A DNA stretch of 49,943 bases, from assembly GCA_024698805.1 (NCBI GenBank), contig JAILQT010000025.1, positions 1-49,943 of the forward strand, read 5' to 3'. Positions 1-8,624 of this stretch are shown one piece after another. The notes below the pieces were generated by a model. The model was given only the letters and a program-made list of their open reading frames with translations. It did no database searches and was not told where the DNA came from. This DNA is from Solobacterium sp. Its GTDB lineage: Bacteria; Bacillota_I; Bacilli_A; Erysipelotrichales; Erysipelotrichaceae. The number at the start of each line of letters is the position of its first letter. The stretch's first letter is position 1. The position numbers and the translations under genes were made by a program.

Positions 1-2192
1 TCGGCTTCCCCGTATGTGCCCCAGTTGTTCTGCACGGACTGGAGCGGTGCATACATCCGGTCGAGCCAGGCGCAGACAAGTGCAGGATCCTGTGCAGCAG
101 CTGTAACGACGCAGCGTCCGCGGTCGAAACCGGAAGTGAAGGAGCCGTTGTTCGGGGTGATATTCGTGACATCCGCCGCAAGTGCAGGCAGCGGGATCCA
201 GCCGTTTCCGGCGATCAGGTCGTCCGTACTGACCTGTACGACGTTTGCTATATCCCATGTGAAGCATACGCCGTAGCGCCCGGCTTTGCCTTTCGCCACA
301 TAAGCTGACCATTCCTGTGTGAACGCTTCCGGGTCGATCAGGTTCTGTGCATAGAGTTTATGGAGCCATTCCAGCCCCTTTCGGAAACCTTCCTGTGAAG
401 CCGTGCAGATAACATTCCTGTCATCGTTAACAGCCAGATGTCTGAGTTCATCCGCATCGCCGATGCCTTCGCCGAAACCGTTGACCAGGATCATCGGATC
501 CTGTCCGCCGTCGTTCATGATGCAGGACATCGGGATGACGCTTCCGCTGATATTGAATTCCCTCTGGAGTGCAGCGGCGTTGTCGCGGAATGCGATCAGC
601 ACCTGTTCGAATTCATCGGCAGTCTCCGGCACTTCAAGGCCGAGATAGTCGAGCCAGGCCTTGTTGATATAGGGCATGTTGTCGACAGTCTGGATCGCAG
701 TCCTTTCATAGCCGAGCTGCTCGATCCACGGCAGGGCCCAGATGTGCCCGTCCGCATCTTCCATCAGTTTCCTGTAATCCGGCACCTGTTCCAGGATCTT
801 CTTCAGGTTCGGCATGTACGCATCGATATAATCTTCGAGATTGAGGATGACCCCCTGTTTTGCATATTTCAGCAGGTCTGCATCGCCGAAGCCTGCATTG
901 AAAACAAATTCGGGAAGTGTCCTGATACTGGACATTTCGAGAGCGATCCTGTCGGCCCACTGGGAAGCCTGGTATGCATTCCATTCAACATGGACATTCG
1001 TCTCTTCTTCCAGACGCCGGAAGATCGTACGGTTGTTCGGTTCGGGTTCGGTTCCGTCAGGATAGTATGTCATGCCCCGGATCACAGCAGTCTGCGCAAG
1101 CGGGAAGCTGTAATAAGCGTTGGCTTCACCCGCATTTCCTGACTGTGTGCTGCTTTCATCAGGTCCTGTTACCGGTGTTTCTTCCACAGCTGATTCAGTC
1201 CCGGGCCCAGCCTCCTGTTCGGTCCGTGCCGCTGTCTCTTCCATGGCTTCCGTGATCCCGGAGACAGGTTCTTTCGGATTCCCGTTCAGCCGGGGGAACA
1301 GCACTGCCGCCCCGACGCAGACTGCGAGCGCAGCGACTGCCGCGACCAGTCCCGTTTTTTTCGGGGAAGATGCTTTCTCTTCCTGTGTCCGGACCGGGAT
1401 CTTCCCGGTCCTGCCGGAAAGCGGATCTTCCTGATCCGGCCTGTTCAGGTCTTCCAGAAGCTCTTTCGCACTCTGGTACCTGTCCTTCGGATCGAACTTC
1501 GTACACTTTTCAATGATCTTTTCCAGTTTTTCGGAGATCTGCGGATTCAGCTCCCGGACAGGTATGTAACCGTACGGTTGTTCATGCGGGTTCTTGCCTG
1601 TAGCGAGATAATGCATCGTCATGCCGAGCGAATAGATATCCGTCCTGCCGTCCGACTGTGCCGCACCGAACTGCTCCGGCGCCGCAAAGCCTATGGTTCC
1701 CAGATACATCGTATCATTGGAAGCCGTCTGTTTGAACTCACGTGCAATCCCGAAATCGATCAGCACCAGCCTGCCGTTCTTCTGCAGAATGACATTGGAA
1801 GGCTTCATGTCCCTGTAGATGATCGGGGGTATCCTGCTGTGCAGGTACTGCAGGACTTCCGCCAGTGTGATGAACCATCCGGTGATGGTTTTTTCCGGGA
1901 TCACCTTTTCCCGTCTGATGACCTGCTGGAGGTCTTCTCCCTCGATATAATCCATGACGATATATACAAGCCTGCTGTCTTCAAAAACATCAATCACCCG
2001 GACAAGGTTCGGGTGATTGAGTTTCTTCAGGATACTGACTTCCGCAAGCAGGTCGCCGGCCTGGTCCTTCCTGACCGACTTGATCGCGACCGGTGTGTCC
2101 AGACGGATATGCCTCGCCTTGAAAACGGTGGACATCCCGCCCTTGCCGATATAGTCAAGGATCTCGTATGTATTATTCAGTATCTGTGCCAT
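1..2192 (-). CDS. Membrane Ser/Thr protein kinase fused to an extracellular solute-binding-protein-like domain (3' end cut by window)
   Basis: This frame is absent from the ORF track because its stop lies outside the window, but it reads open from the ATG at 2192 to base 1 (about 730 residues). Residues 1-250 form a Hanks-type kinase: glycine loop GKGGMSTVF (16-24), VAIK lysine K38, likely helix-C E51, catalytic loop YRDMKPSN with D128, DFG (146-148) and APEQFG. The usual HRD histidine is Tyr, as in other Bacillota kinases. One membrane helix follows (about 281-299), then a Ser/Thr/Glu-rich linker. From about residue 345 the outer part resembles lipoprotein-type ABC sugar/oligosaccharide-binding proteins (family 1 SBP), for example ILNLEDYIDAYMPNLKKIL, WALPW and NKAWLDYLGLEVP. 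No PASTA repeats are seen. The start lies 8 bases after the previous stop, with no clear ribosome site, so translational coupling is likely. I infer that it phosphorylates cytoplasmic proteins in response to an extracellular ligand. Confidence 0.88.
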   Translation of the reverse strand, partial: MAQILNNTYEILDYIGKGGMSTVFKARHIRLDTPVAIKSVRKDQAGDLLAEVSILKKLNHPNLVRVIDVFEDSRLVYIVMDYIEGEDLQQVIRREKVIPEKTITGWFITLAEVLQYLHSRIPPIIYRDMKPSNVILQKNGRLVLIDFGIAREFKQTASNDTMYLGTIGFAAPEQFGAAQSDGRTDIYSLGMTMHYLATGKNPHEQPYGYIPVRELNPQISEKLEKIIEKCTKFDPKDRYQSAKELLEDLNRPDQEDPLSGRTGKIPVRTQEEKASSPKKTGLVAAVAALAVCVGAAVLFPRLNGNPKEPVSGITEAMEETAARTEQEAGPGTESAVEETPVTGPDESSTQSGNAGEANAYYSFPLAQTAVIRGMTYYPDGTEPEPNNRTIFRRLEEETNVHVEWNAYQASQWADRIALEMSSIRTLPEFVFNAGFGDADLLKYAKQGVILNLEDYIDAYMPNLKKILEQVPDYRKLMEDADGHIWALPWIEQLGYERTAIQTVDNMPYINKAWLDYLGLEVPETADEFEQVLIAFRDNAAALQREFNISGSVIPMSCIMNDGGQDPMILVNGFGEGIGDADELRHLAVNDDRNVICTASQEGFRKGLEWLHKLYAQNLIDPEAFTQEWSAYVAKGKAGRYGVCFTWDIANVVQVSTDDLIAGNGWIPLPALAADVTNITPNNGSFTSGFDRGRCVVTAAAQDPALVCAWLDRMYAPLQSVQNNWGTYGEA

Positions 2193-2200
2193 ATAGATGA

Positions 2201-4675
2201 TCAGTTGATTGTCTGGATCGTGAATGACTGTCTCTTTGACTCGCCGTATTCCGAATTATAGAGATTCTCGGCGTAGTCATCGTCTTCGATGCGCTCCATG
2301 TTGTCCCATCCGGAATCATACGGGTCATGATCCCCCCGGAACCACATGCATGTATCGCTCTGGTTCATATCGTTGACCAGTGTCTCGATGAACTTAAGTC
2401 CGGATCTCGTTTCGGAAACGGTGCACTTCCCCCTCATTTTTATCGAACCGCTGACATATTCATATTCCAGATACCCGTCATTCCTGAGATACAGCTTCTT
2501 TTCGCTGTCTGCAGCGAATATGACGGACGGTTCGAGATTATCCTTGAGCGTGACCAGGCACAGGATCATGCCTTCATCCGCCCTTGTCTTTGTCGTGATG
2601 ATGACTTCGTCTTTTCCATCCGAATCAAGGTCGGTCAGTTTGTATCCGAAATCTGTCAGGGTCCCTTCGGAAAGGATGAATTCCACAGCGGGATACTTCT
2701 TGTTTATAAAGGCATCCGTAAAGAATTTCAGTATGACTTCCGCAGGATCCGCAGCCTCTGCGGGTTCTTCGGACGCCTTCGGTTTTTCCTTATCTTTCTT
2801 TCCGCCCTTTTTGCCGGTCTCTTCCTGTTCTTCGGGATCGGTGGCCTCCGGTGAAGGCGCGGGTGTTTCTTCCGGTTCCTTTGTCTCGGGCCCGGCGCTT
2901 TCTTCCGGAACGTCGATGCCGAACATCTTCGCATTCGGGAATACGCCGGCAGTGGCAGTCGCCTTCAGGTCGATGATGCCGTACTTCCCGTTCACTTTGA
3001 TGAATGCTTTCCCGTCGCTGACATAGCTGGCTTCTTCAAAACAGTAATCCGTAATGAATTCACCGTGTTCATCGACATAGCCCCAGTAACCGTTTTTCTT
3101 CACGGCACAGTAGCCGCCGGCGAACGAAGCCGTATCCTCGAAAACATCTTCCAGCAGCGGCTGGTCTGTTTTCGCATCATAGATCTGGTATTTCTTCTTG
3201 CCGAGCTTGACGGTATAGAAGCCGTTGGCGAAATGACCCGTACGGCTGACGCCGTCCAGTACGACGACAGTGCCGTCGCTCTTTACATGTGCGGCAGAGC
3301 CGGTTTTTTCGCCGTTACTGTCGATCACATCCATGATGCATTCCCGGACATCATAACTGAATGCTGTCCAGCCGCCGTCCGCATCCCAGACGACCGCGTC
3401 ATCCATGACTTTCAGATAATAGGATGCAGCCCCGGAAGTGCGTCCGACTGCTGTCGCCATCTCGGTAGACCGGAAGTCCTCTGTATAGACGCGCATCATC
3501 GAGTTCATATCGACGTTCTCTTCCGCCGGGTAATACTGACCGGACCTGTCCCACGCGATCGGGCATTCCTTGCCCCTGTCGCCCTGGTACACTTCCAGCT
3601 CAGGCGCAATGATCTCATTGCCTTCGTAATCGTACAGACCGTATTTCCCGTCTTTGATGACGATGAGGACATCGTTATAGTTCCTTCCGGAATAGCCTGT
3701 CTCAACTTCCCCCCAGATCACAGGCGCGCCTTTTCTTGCATAGGTGACGTCGTTCTTCTTGTCGTCGCTCAGACTGCCGGTCAGTGTATATACCTCACTG
3801 AATTCCATCTCCGGTTCCGCGGCCCAGGTGATCTCCGGCGTCGGCTCCGGTGTCGGTTCGGGTGTGGGCTCCGGCGTAGGTTCCGGCGCCGCTTCTTCGG
3901 TCGGCTCCGGCGTAACCGCAGGCTCTTCTGCCGGTTCTTCGGAAGGTTCCGAGCCCCTGGAGATGATGTCATCCCCCTGCTTTGAACTGTTCAGTTTGGA
4001 TATGAGCAGGAAGAGCCCGAGGCCGAGTGCGATCAGCACGGCTGCGATGATGCCGAGCGTCTTTCCGCTGACGCCCTTTTTCGGCTTAGCGGGAACGGGG
4101 CCTGCTGTCCTGGGTGCCTGCCTCGGCGTCAGTTTCTGCGTCGCGTCGGACTGTGCGGCAGAACGGTAGAAAGCAACACCCGGATCATCACGGAAGCTCA
4201 GCAGGAAAAGCGCAAGCTGCGAGGCTTTCGCCGGGTAATTCTTCTCTGTCATGAGGTTCGTGATCTTTGTCTCGGCGCTGTTCAGCAGGTAATTGACAGT
4301 ATTGTCGTCGAGGCTTGTCCTGGATGCGATCGCCCCTTTCGCAAGGCCGTCATGATAATACATGATCAGGGCGTTGCGCTCTGCCTCTGTGAGCTGCCCG
4401 AGCATCTCAAATACATCCTGCTGGGAAATGATCTCCGGATATTTTGCGCCGCATTCATCCAGGATGAGCTGTTTCATGAACAGTTCGAAATCATCCGCGT
4501 TGCTTGCGCGCAGGTTTTCAAATCCGTCTTCGTAGATGACCCTCATCAGGGCGTTCCTGTCGGATTCGTTCGTAAAAGTTTTATTCACTGCTTCCGTGAT
4601 GACGTCATAGTATTCCTGAAACAGATCATCATAGGCACTCTTATTGCCTGCAGCAGCCAGTTTGATATCAGCCAT
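2201..4675 (-). CDS. Membrane sensor: ECF-sigma-like N-terminal region, TM helix, Pro-rich linker, extracellular WG repeats
   Basis: An 824-residue protein. I start it at the ATG at 4675, preceded by GGGGGA, rather than at the upstream Met of the track. Residues 1-80 (ADIKLAAAGNKSAYDDLF) resemble sigma-70 region 2, and about 90-145 (LTEAERNALIMYYHDGLA) resemble region 4 with a helix-turn-helix. A membrane helix spans about 207-228. A Glu/Pro/Thr linker with repeated PEPTPEPTPEP follows. The outer part carries WG-type beta repeats (GKYGLYDYEG, GYWGYVDEHGE, GKYGIIDLK), a second charged linker, and a C-terminal domain with an FG-GAP/calcium-like DLDSDGKDEV motif. It is the first gene of a two-gene operon with the kinase. 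The sigma resemblance is my reading of the sequence. The domain could bind DNA, or be a relic that binds another protein. Confidence 0.82.
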   Translation of the reverse strand: MADIKLAAAGNKSAYDDLFQEYYDVITEAVNKTFTNESDRNALMRVIYEDGFENLRASNADDFELFMKQLILDECGAKYPEIISQQDVFEMLGQLTEAERNALIMYYHDGLAKGAIASRTSLDDNTVNYLLNSAETKITNLMTEKNYPAKASQLALFLLSFRDDPGVAFYRSAAQSDATQKLTPRQAPRTAGPVPAKPKKGVSGKTLGIIAAVLIALGLGLFLLISKLNSSKQGDDIISRGSEPSEEPAEEPAVTPEPTEEAAPEPTPEPTPEPTPEPTPEITWAAEPEMEFSEVYTLTGSLSDDKKNDVTYARKGAPVIWGEVETGYSGRNYNDVLIVIKDGKYGLYDYEGNEIIAPELEVYQGDRGKECPIAWDRSGQYYPAEENVDMNSMMRVYTEDFRSTEMATAVGRTSGAASYYLKVMDDAVVWDADGGWTAFSYDVRECIMDVIDSNGEKTGSAAHVKSDGTVVVLDGVSRTGHFANGFYTVKLGKKKYQIYDAKTDQPLLEDVFEDTASFAGGYCAVKKNGYWGYVDEHGEFITDYCFEEASYVSDGKAFIKVNGKYGIIDLKATATAGVFPNAKMFGIDVPEESAGPETKEPEETPAPSPEATDPEEQEETGKKGGKKDKEKPKASEEPAEAADPAEVILKFFTDAFINKKYPAVEFILSEGTLTDFGYKLTDLDSDGKDEVIITTKTRADEGMILCLVTLKDNLEPSVIFAADSEKKLYLRNDGYLEYEYVSGSIKMRGKCTVSETRSGLKFIETLVNDMNQSDTCMWFRGDHDPYDSGWDNMERIEDDDYAENLYNSEYGESKRQSFTIQTIN
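3838..3900 (-). repeat. Short tandem repeat encoding the PEPTPEP linker
   Basis: Repeated units of about 12 bases (variants of ggctccggtgtc on the plus strand) encode the Pro-Glu-Pro-Thr stretch just outside the membrane helix. Such tracts act as extended cell-wall spacers and often vary in copy number. Confidence 0.7.
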
Positions 4676-4704
4676 ATCTTCAGTTCCCCCGAATCTACCT
4701 GTCA

Positions 4705-4713
4705 ATTCTAACA
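4705..4713 (-). promoter_or_regulatory. Extended -10 promoter for the sensor-kinase operon
   Basis: On the minus strand TGTTAGAAT matches the extended -10 form TGnTAnnnT. It lies about 30 bases before the ATG at 4675, leaving room for a short leader with the GGGGGA ribosome site. No good -35 is seen. A second similar box (TGGTATATT) lies further upstream. Confidence 0.5.
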
Positions 4714-4825
4714 TATGCGCCGGACCGGTGCATATCCGTCCGAAGCGCACATGAAAAGAACTTAACCCATTCAAATATACCACAATCCATGAGGTCTATG
4801 CACTGCCGTAAGGCATGCATGGCAC

Positions 4826-4850
4826 AAAAAAGGATATCCTGAGGACACCC
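4826..4850 (-). terminator. Intrinsic terminator, distal of two after the nucleoside importer operon
   Basis: The minus strand reads GGGTGTCC, loop TCA, GGATATCC, then six T. The 8-bp stem contains two G-T pairs. It lies downstream of the last permease gene. Confidence 0.6.
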
Positions 4851-4882
4851 TTTATACGGAACATTTGCAAAAACAGGAGAAA

Positions 4883-4902
4883 GGCAGGCCGTGCGGCCTG
4901 CC
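4883..4902 (-). terminator. GC-rich hairpin just after the permease gene
   Basis: GGCAGGCC and GGCCTGCC form a perfect 8-bp stem with a GTGC/GCAC loop, 7 bases after the stop of the last permease gene. On the minus strand it is followed by a broken T run (TTTCTCCTGTTTTTG). It is probably the proximal terminator of a tandem pair. Confidence 0.55.
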
Positions 4903-4909
4903 CTCTGTA

Positions 4910-5851
4910 TTACCTGGATCCTTTGTCGTACGGTATGCCTTCCGCCTTCGGAGCCTTGGAATTCTTGGATGTGAATGCAAGGATGATCAGCGAGATGATA
5001 TACGGCATCATGTTGTAGACAGTGCTCGGGATACCGAGGTTTGCCAGCCAGCTGAAGCCTGTATAGACATTGGAGAGCGCCCGGAAGAAACCGAACAGCA
5101 GCGCCGCAAGGGCGATATTTGTCGGTTTCCACTGGCCGAAGATCATGACCGCGAGGGCAAGGAAGCCGAAACCGGCAACGCCGACTTCGAATTTCCATTC
5201 GGATACGCCCGCGAGGATGTAGACGATGCCGCCGAGGCCGCCGAGGGCGCCGGAGATCAGGACACCGCTCCATCTCATCCGGTAGACATTGATACCGACA
5301 GAGTCGGCTGCCTGCGGGTTCTCGCCGCACGCCATCAGACGGAGTCCGAAGCGCGTCTTGTAGAGGACGACGTAGGCAATGACGAGGAGGATGACTGCCA
5401 GCAGCATGTACCAGTTGAACTCAAAGTTCCCGAGACGGACGATGAAGTTCGTCTTCTGCCTGATATACTGCAGCGTCGAGGATGTATTGTCCGGATTCTT
5501 GGCTGCGTTGAACGCGGATACGAAGACGGTAGCGAACGCTGTCGCCAGCATGTTCATGGCTGTGCCGACGAGCGTCTGGTCCGCCTTGAAGTTGATGCTC
5601 GCAAGGCCTAGCAGACAGCTGTACAGCATGCCGAAGCCGACAGCAGCCAGCGTCGTGCATACCACCATGACGAATCCGCCTGTGTTTGCGGGAAGCAGGT
5701 TCATGATCAGTGCGCCGCCGAGGGCACCGATGACCATGATCCCTTCAAGGCCGAGGTTGATGATGCCGGAATGTTCACTGAAGCATCCGCCGAGGGCAAC
5801 GAGCATCAGGACAGATGCGAACAGGATCGTATACTGGATCAGCAGGATCAT
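4910..5851 (-). CDS. Nucleoside-type ABC transporter permease, second subunit (NupQ/YufQ-like)
   Basis: A 313-residue, highly hydrophobic integral membrane protein of the BPD_transp_2 permease family. The N-terminal region GCFSEHSGIINLGLEGIMVIGALGGA is typical of the shorter permease in BMP-type nucleoside importers. The conserved cytoplasmic-loop region (LYKTRFGLRLMACGENPQAADSVGI) would contact the ATPase. Its ATG overlaps the stop of the preceding permease by one base, so the two are translationally coupled. With the neighbouring permease it should form the membrane channel. Substrate assignment to purine nucleosides rests on family relatives such as the B. subtilis Nup system and is not proven here. 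Confidence 0.93.
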   Translation of the reverse strand: MILLIQYTILFASVLMLVALGGCFSEHSGIINLGLEGIMVIGALGGALIMNLLPANTGGFVMVVCTTLAAVGFGMLYSCLLGLASINFKADQTLVGTAMNMLATAFATVFVSAFNAAKNPDNTSSTLQYIRQKTNFIVRLGNFEFNWYMLLAVILLVIAYVVLYKTRFGLRLMACGENPQAADSVGINVYRMRWSGVLISGALGGLGGIVYILAGVSEWKFEVGVAGFGFLALAVMIFGQWKPTNIALAALLFGFFRALSNVYTGFSWLANLGIPSTVYNMMPYIISLIILAFTSKNSKAPKAEGIPYDKGSR

Positions 5852-6984
5852 TATGCATTACCTCCCTGAGCCTTGTTCAGCTTCTTTTCCGCATTCTTCG
5901 CGATGGTCTTGTTCATGACGGTCTTGAAGAACAGTACGAACGCGCAGAGATAGATGATGATCGCGGTGATCAGATCGGAGATCTCGGCAGGATACAGGGA
6001 CCTGTTGATCAATGACCCGCCGTCGGTGATCGACTGGATGAAGAAGGATGAGAAGATCGTACCGATCGGGCTCAGACCGCCGAGGAACGTCGCGGCGATG
6101 CCGTTGAAGCCCATGCCCGGCACGGATGTCTGTGTCGTTGACCACTGCTGGTAGCCGGAGAGGAACAGGAATCCTGCGCCTGTCGCCGCAAGGGCGCCGC
6201 CGATCGCCAGCGTGACGATGATATTCTTCTTTTCACGCATGCCTGCGTATTTGGCAGCGTCTTTGTTGTAGCCGGTAGCGACGAGCTCGTAACCGAATTT
6301 CGTCTTTGTGAGCACGACCCAGATCAGGATCGCGATCAGGATCGCAAGGGGTATCGCGATCGTGACATATTTGTTGCCGGCGAACATGCCTTCCATCCCG
6401 AGGGAGGGAAGCACGCCGCCCGGATTGACGCTGCTGATCACCTTTGTATAAGGGCTCGCGGGATCCTTAACTGCGGGCGTGGAGAGCACCATGTTTGTGA
6501 TATACAGGGTGATCCAGTTCAGCATGATGCCCGAGATGACCTCGTTGACGTTACGGAACGCTTTCAGGGCACCGGAGATGGCGCCTAATACAGCGCCGCC
6601 CAGGGCTGCGCAAACAAGGCACAGGATCCACGGGAGCTTCAGCGAGACAGCTGCGAACAGCGCCAGGCACGCGCCTGCTTCGTACTGGCCGGCAGCGCCG
6701 ATGTTGAACAGGCCGACCTTATAGCAGAAACATACGGACAGGGCGCACATCAGCAGCGGCGCTGTCTTTGCCAGCGTATTGCCGAGCGCCTTCAGGACCG
6801 CCGGTGTGCTCGATCTCGACATGAAGTTGATCAGGATCGTCGTGATCGCCTTGCCGGCACCGGAAGGATTGATGATCAGGAGGACGATATAGCCGATCAG
6901 GAGTCCGAATATAATGCATATGAGCGAAGACAGCAGCGTCTGCACCGCAGGCTTCTTAATGAAAGATTCTTTTTCCTGCATCAT
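5851..6984 (-). CDS. Nucleoside-type ABC transporter permease, first subunit (NupP/YufP-like)
   Basis: A 377-residue BPD_transp_2 permease with many membrane helices. It is longer than its partner, as is normal for this subunit, because of an N-terminal helix (LLSSLICIIFGLLIGYIVLLI) before the core. The loop TKTKFGYELVATGYNKDAAKYAGM is the expected ATPase-coupling segment. Its start overlaps the end of the ATPase gene by 4 bases (6981-6984) and its stop overlaps the next permease start by one base, giving a tightly coupled operon. A basic tail ends the protein. Confidence 0.93.
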   Translation of the reverse strand: MMQEKESFIKKPAVQTLLSSLICIIFGLLIGYIVLLIINPSGAGKAITTILINFMSRSSTPAVLKALGNTLAKTAPLLMCALSVCFCYKVGLFNIGAAGQYEAGACLALFAAVSLKLPWILCLVCAALGGAVLGAISGALKAFRNVNEVISGIMLNWITLYITNMVLSTPAVKDPASPYTKVISSVNPGGVLPSLGMEGMFAGNKYVTIAIPLAILIAILIWVVLTKTKFGYELVATGYNKDAAKYAGMREKKNIIVTLAIGGALAATGAGFLFLSGYQQWSTTQTSVPGMGFNGIAATFLGGLSPIGTIFSSFFIQSITDGGSLINRSLYPAEISDLITAIIIYLCAFVLFFKTVMNKTIAKNAEKKLNKAQGGNA

Positions 6985-8522
6985 CCAGCCTCCTTCCCGG
7001 TATTGCGCTTCGCGCCGGCCATGTACAGGCCGAGTTCTTCCGAAGTCGTTTTCTTGGGATCCAGTTCACCGACGATCTCGCCTTCGTACATGACGAGGAT
7101 CCTGTCGGATACATTCATGACTTCTTCAAGTTCAAGTGAAACAAGCAGGACTGCCTTGCCTGCGTCGCGTTCTTCGATCAGCTGGCGGTGGATGAACTCG
7201 ATCGCGCCGACGTCAAGTCCGCGTACAGGCTGCACCGCGATCAGCAGCTTGTGGTCCTTGTCGACTTCACGCGCAATGATCGCTTTCTGCTGGTTTCCGC
7301 CGGACATCGAGCGGGCGATCGTGATCGGGCCCTGTCCGGAACGGACGTCGAACCGCTCTTCCAGCTTCTCGGGGTATTCACGGATCTCCTTCCGTTTGAG
7401 GAAGCCGGCAGGCGTCGTGAAGTCCGGCTGGTGGTATTCCTGCAGGACCATGTTGTATTCCAGGGGATAATCCAGGACCATGCCGTGCTTATGCCTGTCT
7501 TCCGGGATATGGCTCATATCCTTCGCACGCTTGCGGATCGGCATCTTCGTGATGTCGACGCCGTCGACCTCGATCTTGCCGGATACGAGCGGTTCAAGCC
7601 CGCTCAGGCCGTAGACAAGCTCCGTCTGGCCGTTGCCGTCGATGCCGGCGATGCAGACGATCTCGCCTTCGCGCACCTGGAACGAAACGTTCTTTACCGC
7701 ATTGTTCGCATGCGTCCTGGAAGCGACTGTCATATTCTCGACATTCAGGATGACCCGGCCGGGTTTCGCAGGCGTTTTGTCGACGACCAGCTGCACGTCG
7801 CGGCCGACCATCATGCGGGAGAGCTCCTCCTGCGTCGTATTCTTTACTTCAACTGTACCGATATACTTGCCCCTGCGCAGGACACTGACGCGGTCGGCGA
7901 CCTCCATGATCTCGTTCAGCTTGTGCGAGATGAACAGGATGGATTTGCCTTCCCTTGCAAGATTCTTCATGATCTGCATGAGTTCCTTGATCTCCTGCGG
8001 CGTCAGGACCGCGGTCGGCTCGTCAAAGATCAGGATCTCGTTGTCGCGGTAGAGCATCTTGAGGATCTCCGTCCTCTGCTGCATGCCGACCGTGATGTCC
8101 TCGATCTTTGCGTCGGGATCGACCTTGAGTCCGTATTTTTCCGAAAGGGCCATGACCTTTTTCCTGGCCTCGTCCATCTGCAGGATACCGTTCTTAGTCG
8201 TTTCAACGCCGAGAATGATATTCTGAAGAACCGTAAAGCACTGCACGAGCTTGAAGTGCTGGTGGACCATTCCGATCCCGAGATCATTGGCATCGTTCGG
8301 GTCATTGATCTTCACTTCAACTCCGTCTTTCTTGATAATACCCTCTTCTGCCTGATAAAGCCCGAAAAGAACCGACATCAAAGTCGATTTACCGGCACCG
8401 TTCTCGCCGAGCAGCGCTAATATTTCCCCTTTTTTCAGCTGAAGAGTGATATTATCGTTGGCAACAATTCCTGGGAAACGCTTTGTGATATTCAGCATTT
8501 CAATTGCATATGGTGCATCCAT
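6981..8522 (-). CDS. Nucleoside-type ABC transporter ATP-binding protein with two ABC domains (NupO/YufO-like)
   Basis: A 513-residue tandem ABC ATPase, the normal size for BMP-type importers. The first domain has Walker A GENGAGKST, a clear Walker B (ILIFDEPTAVL) and a variant signature region (DITVGMQQR). The second has a degenerate Walker A (GIDGNGQTE) and a signature-like MSGGNQQK, as is usual in the sugar/nucleoside ATPases of this type. It would power both permeases from the cytoplasm. The gene begins after the internal terminator that follows the lipoprotein gene, so its expression depends on read-through or on a promoter I did not identify. Confidence 0.95.
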   Translation of the reverse strand: MDAPYAIEMLNITKRFPGIVANDNITLQLKKGEILALLGENGAGKSTLMSVLFGLYQAEEGIIKKDGVEVKINDPNDANDLGIGMVHQHFKLVQCFTVLQNIILGVETTKNGILQMDEARKKVMALSEKYGLKVDPDAKIEDITVGMQQRTEILKMLYRDNEILIFDEPTAVLTPQEIKELMQIMKNLAREGKSILFISHKLNEIMEVADRVSVLRRGKYIGTVEVKNTTQEELSRMMVGRDVQLVVDKTPAKPGRVILNVENMTVASRTHANNAVKNVSFQVREGEIVCIAGIDGNGQTELVYGLSGLEPLVSGKIEVDGVDITKMPIRKRAKDMSHIPEDRHKHGMVLDYPLEYNMVLQEYHQPDFTTPAGFLKRKEIREYPEKLEERFDVRSGQGPITIARSMSGGNQQKAIIAREVDKDHKLLIAVQPVRGLDVGAIEFIHRQLIEERDAGKAVLLVSLELEEVMNVSDRILVMYEGEIVGELDPKKTTSEELGLYMAGAKRNTGKEAG

Positions 8523-8562
8523 GACTGCTGTCCTCCTTCCTCCTCATATTCTTCATTTATTA

Positions 8563-8608
8563 TAAAAAAAAAGACTGACGGATGTAAACGCATCCAATCA
8601 GTCTTTTT
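8563..8608 (-). terminator. Internal terminator between the binding-protein and ATPase genes
   Basis: On the minus strand AAAAAGACTGA, two unpaired T, GGATG, loop, CATCC, one unpaired G, then TCAGTCTTTTT is followed by more T. It lies between the bmpA-like stop (8625) and the ATPase start (8522). A leaky terminator here would give more binding protein than transporter. Confidence 0.8.
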
Positions 8609-8624
8609 CCAAGTTTAACGGGGA

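Noticed and set aside
7188-8420. 410-codon plus-strand ORF
   Set aside because: It is antisense to the ABC ATPase gene, which is certain from its Walker motifs.
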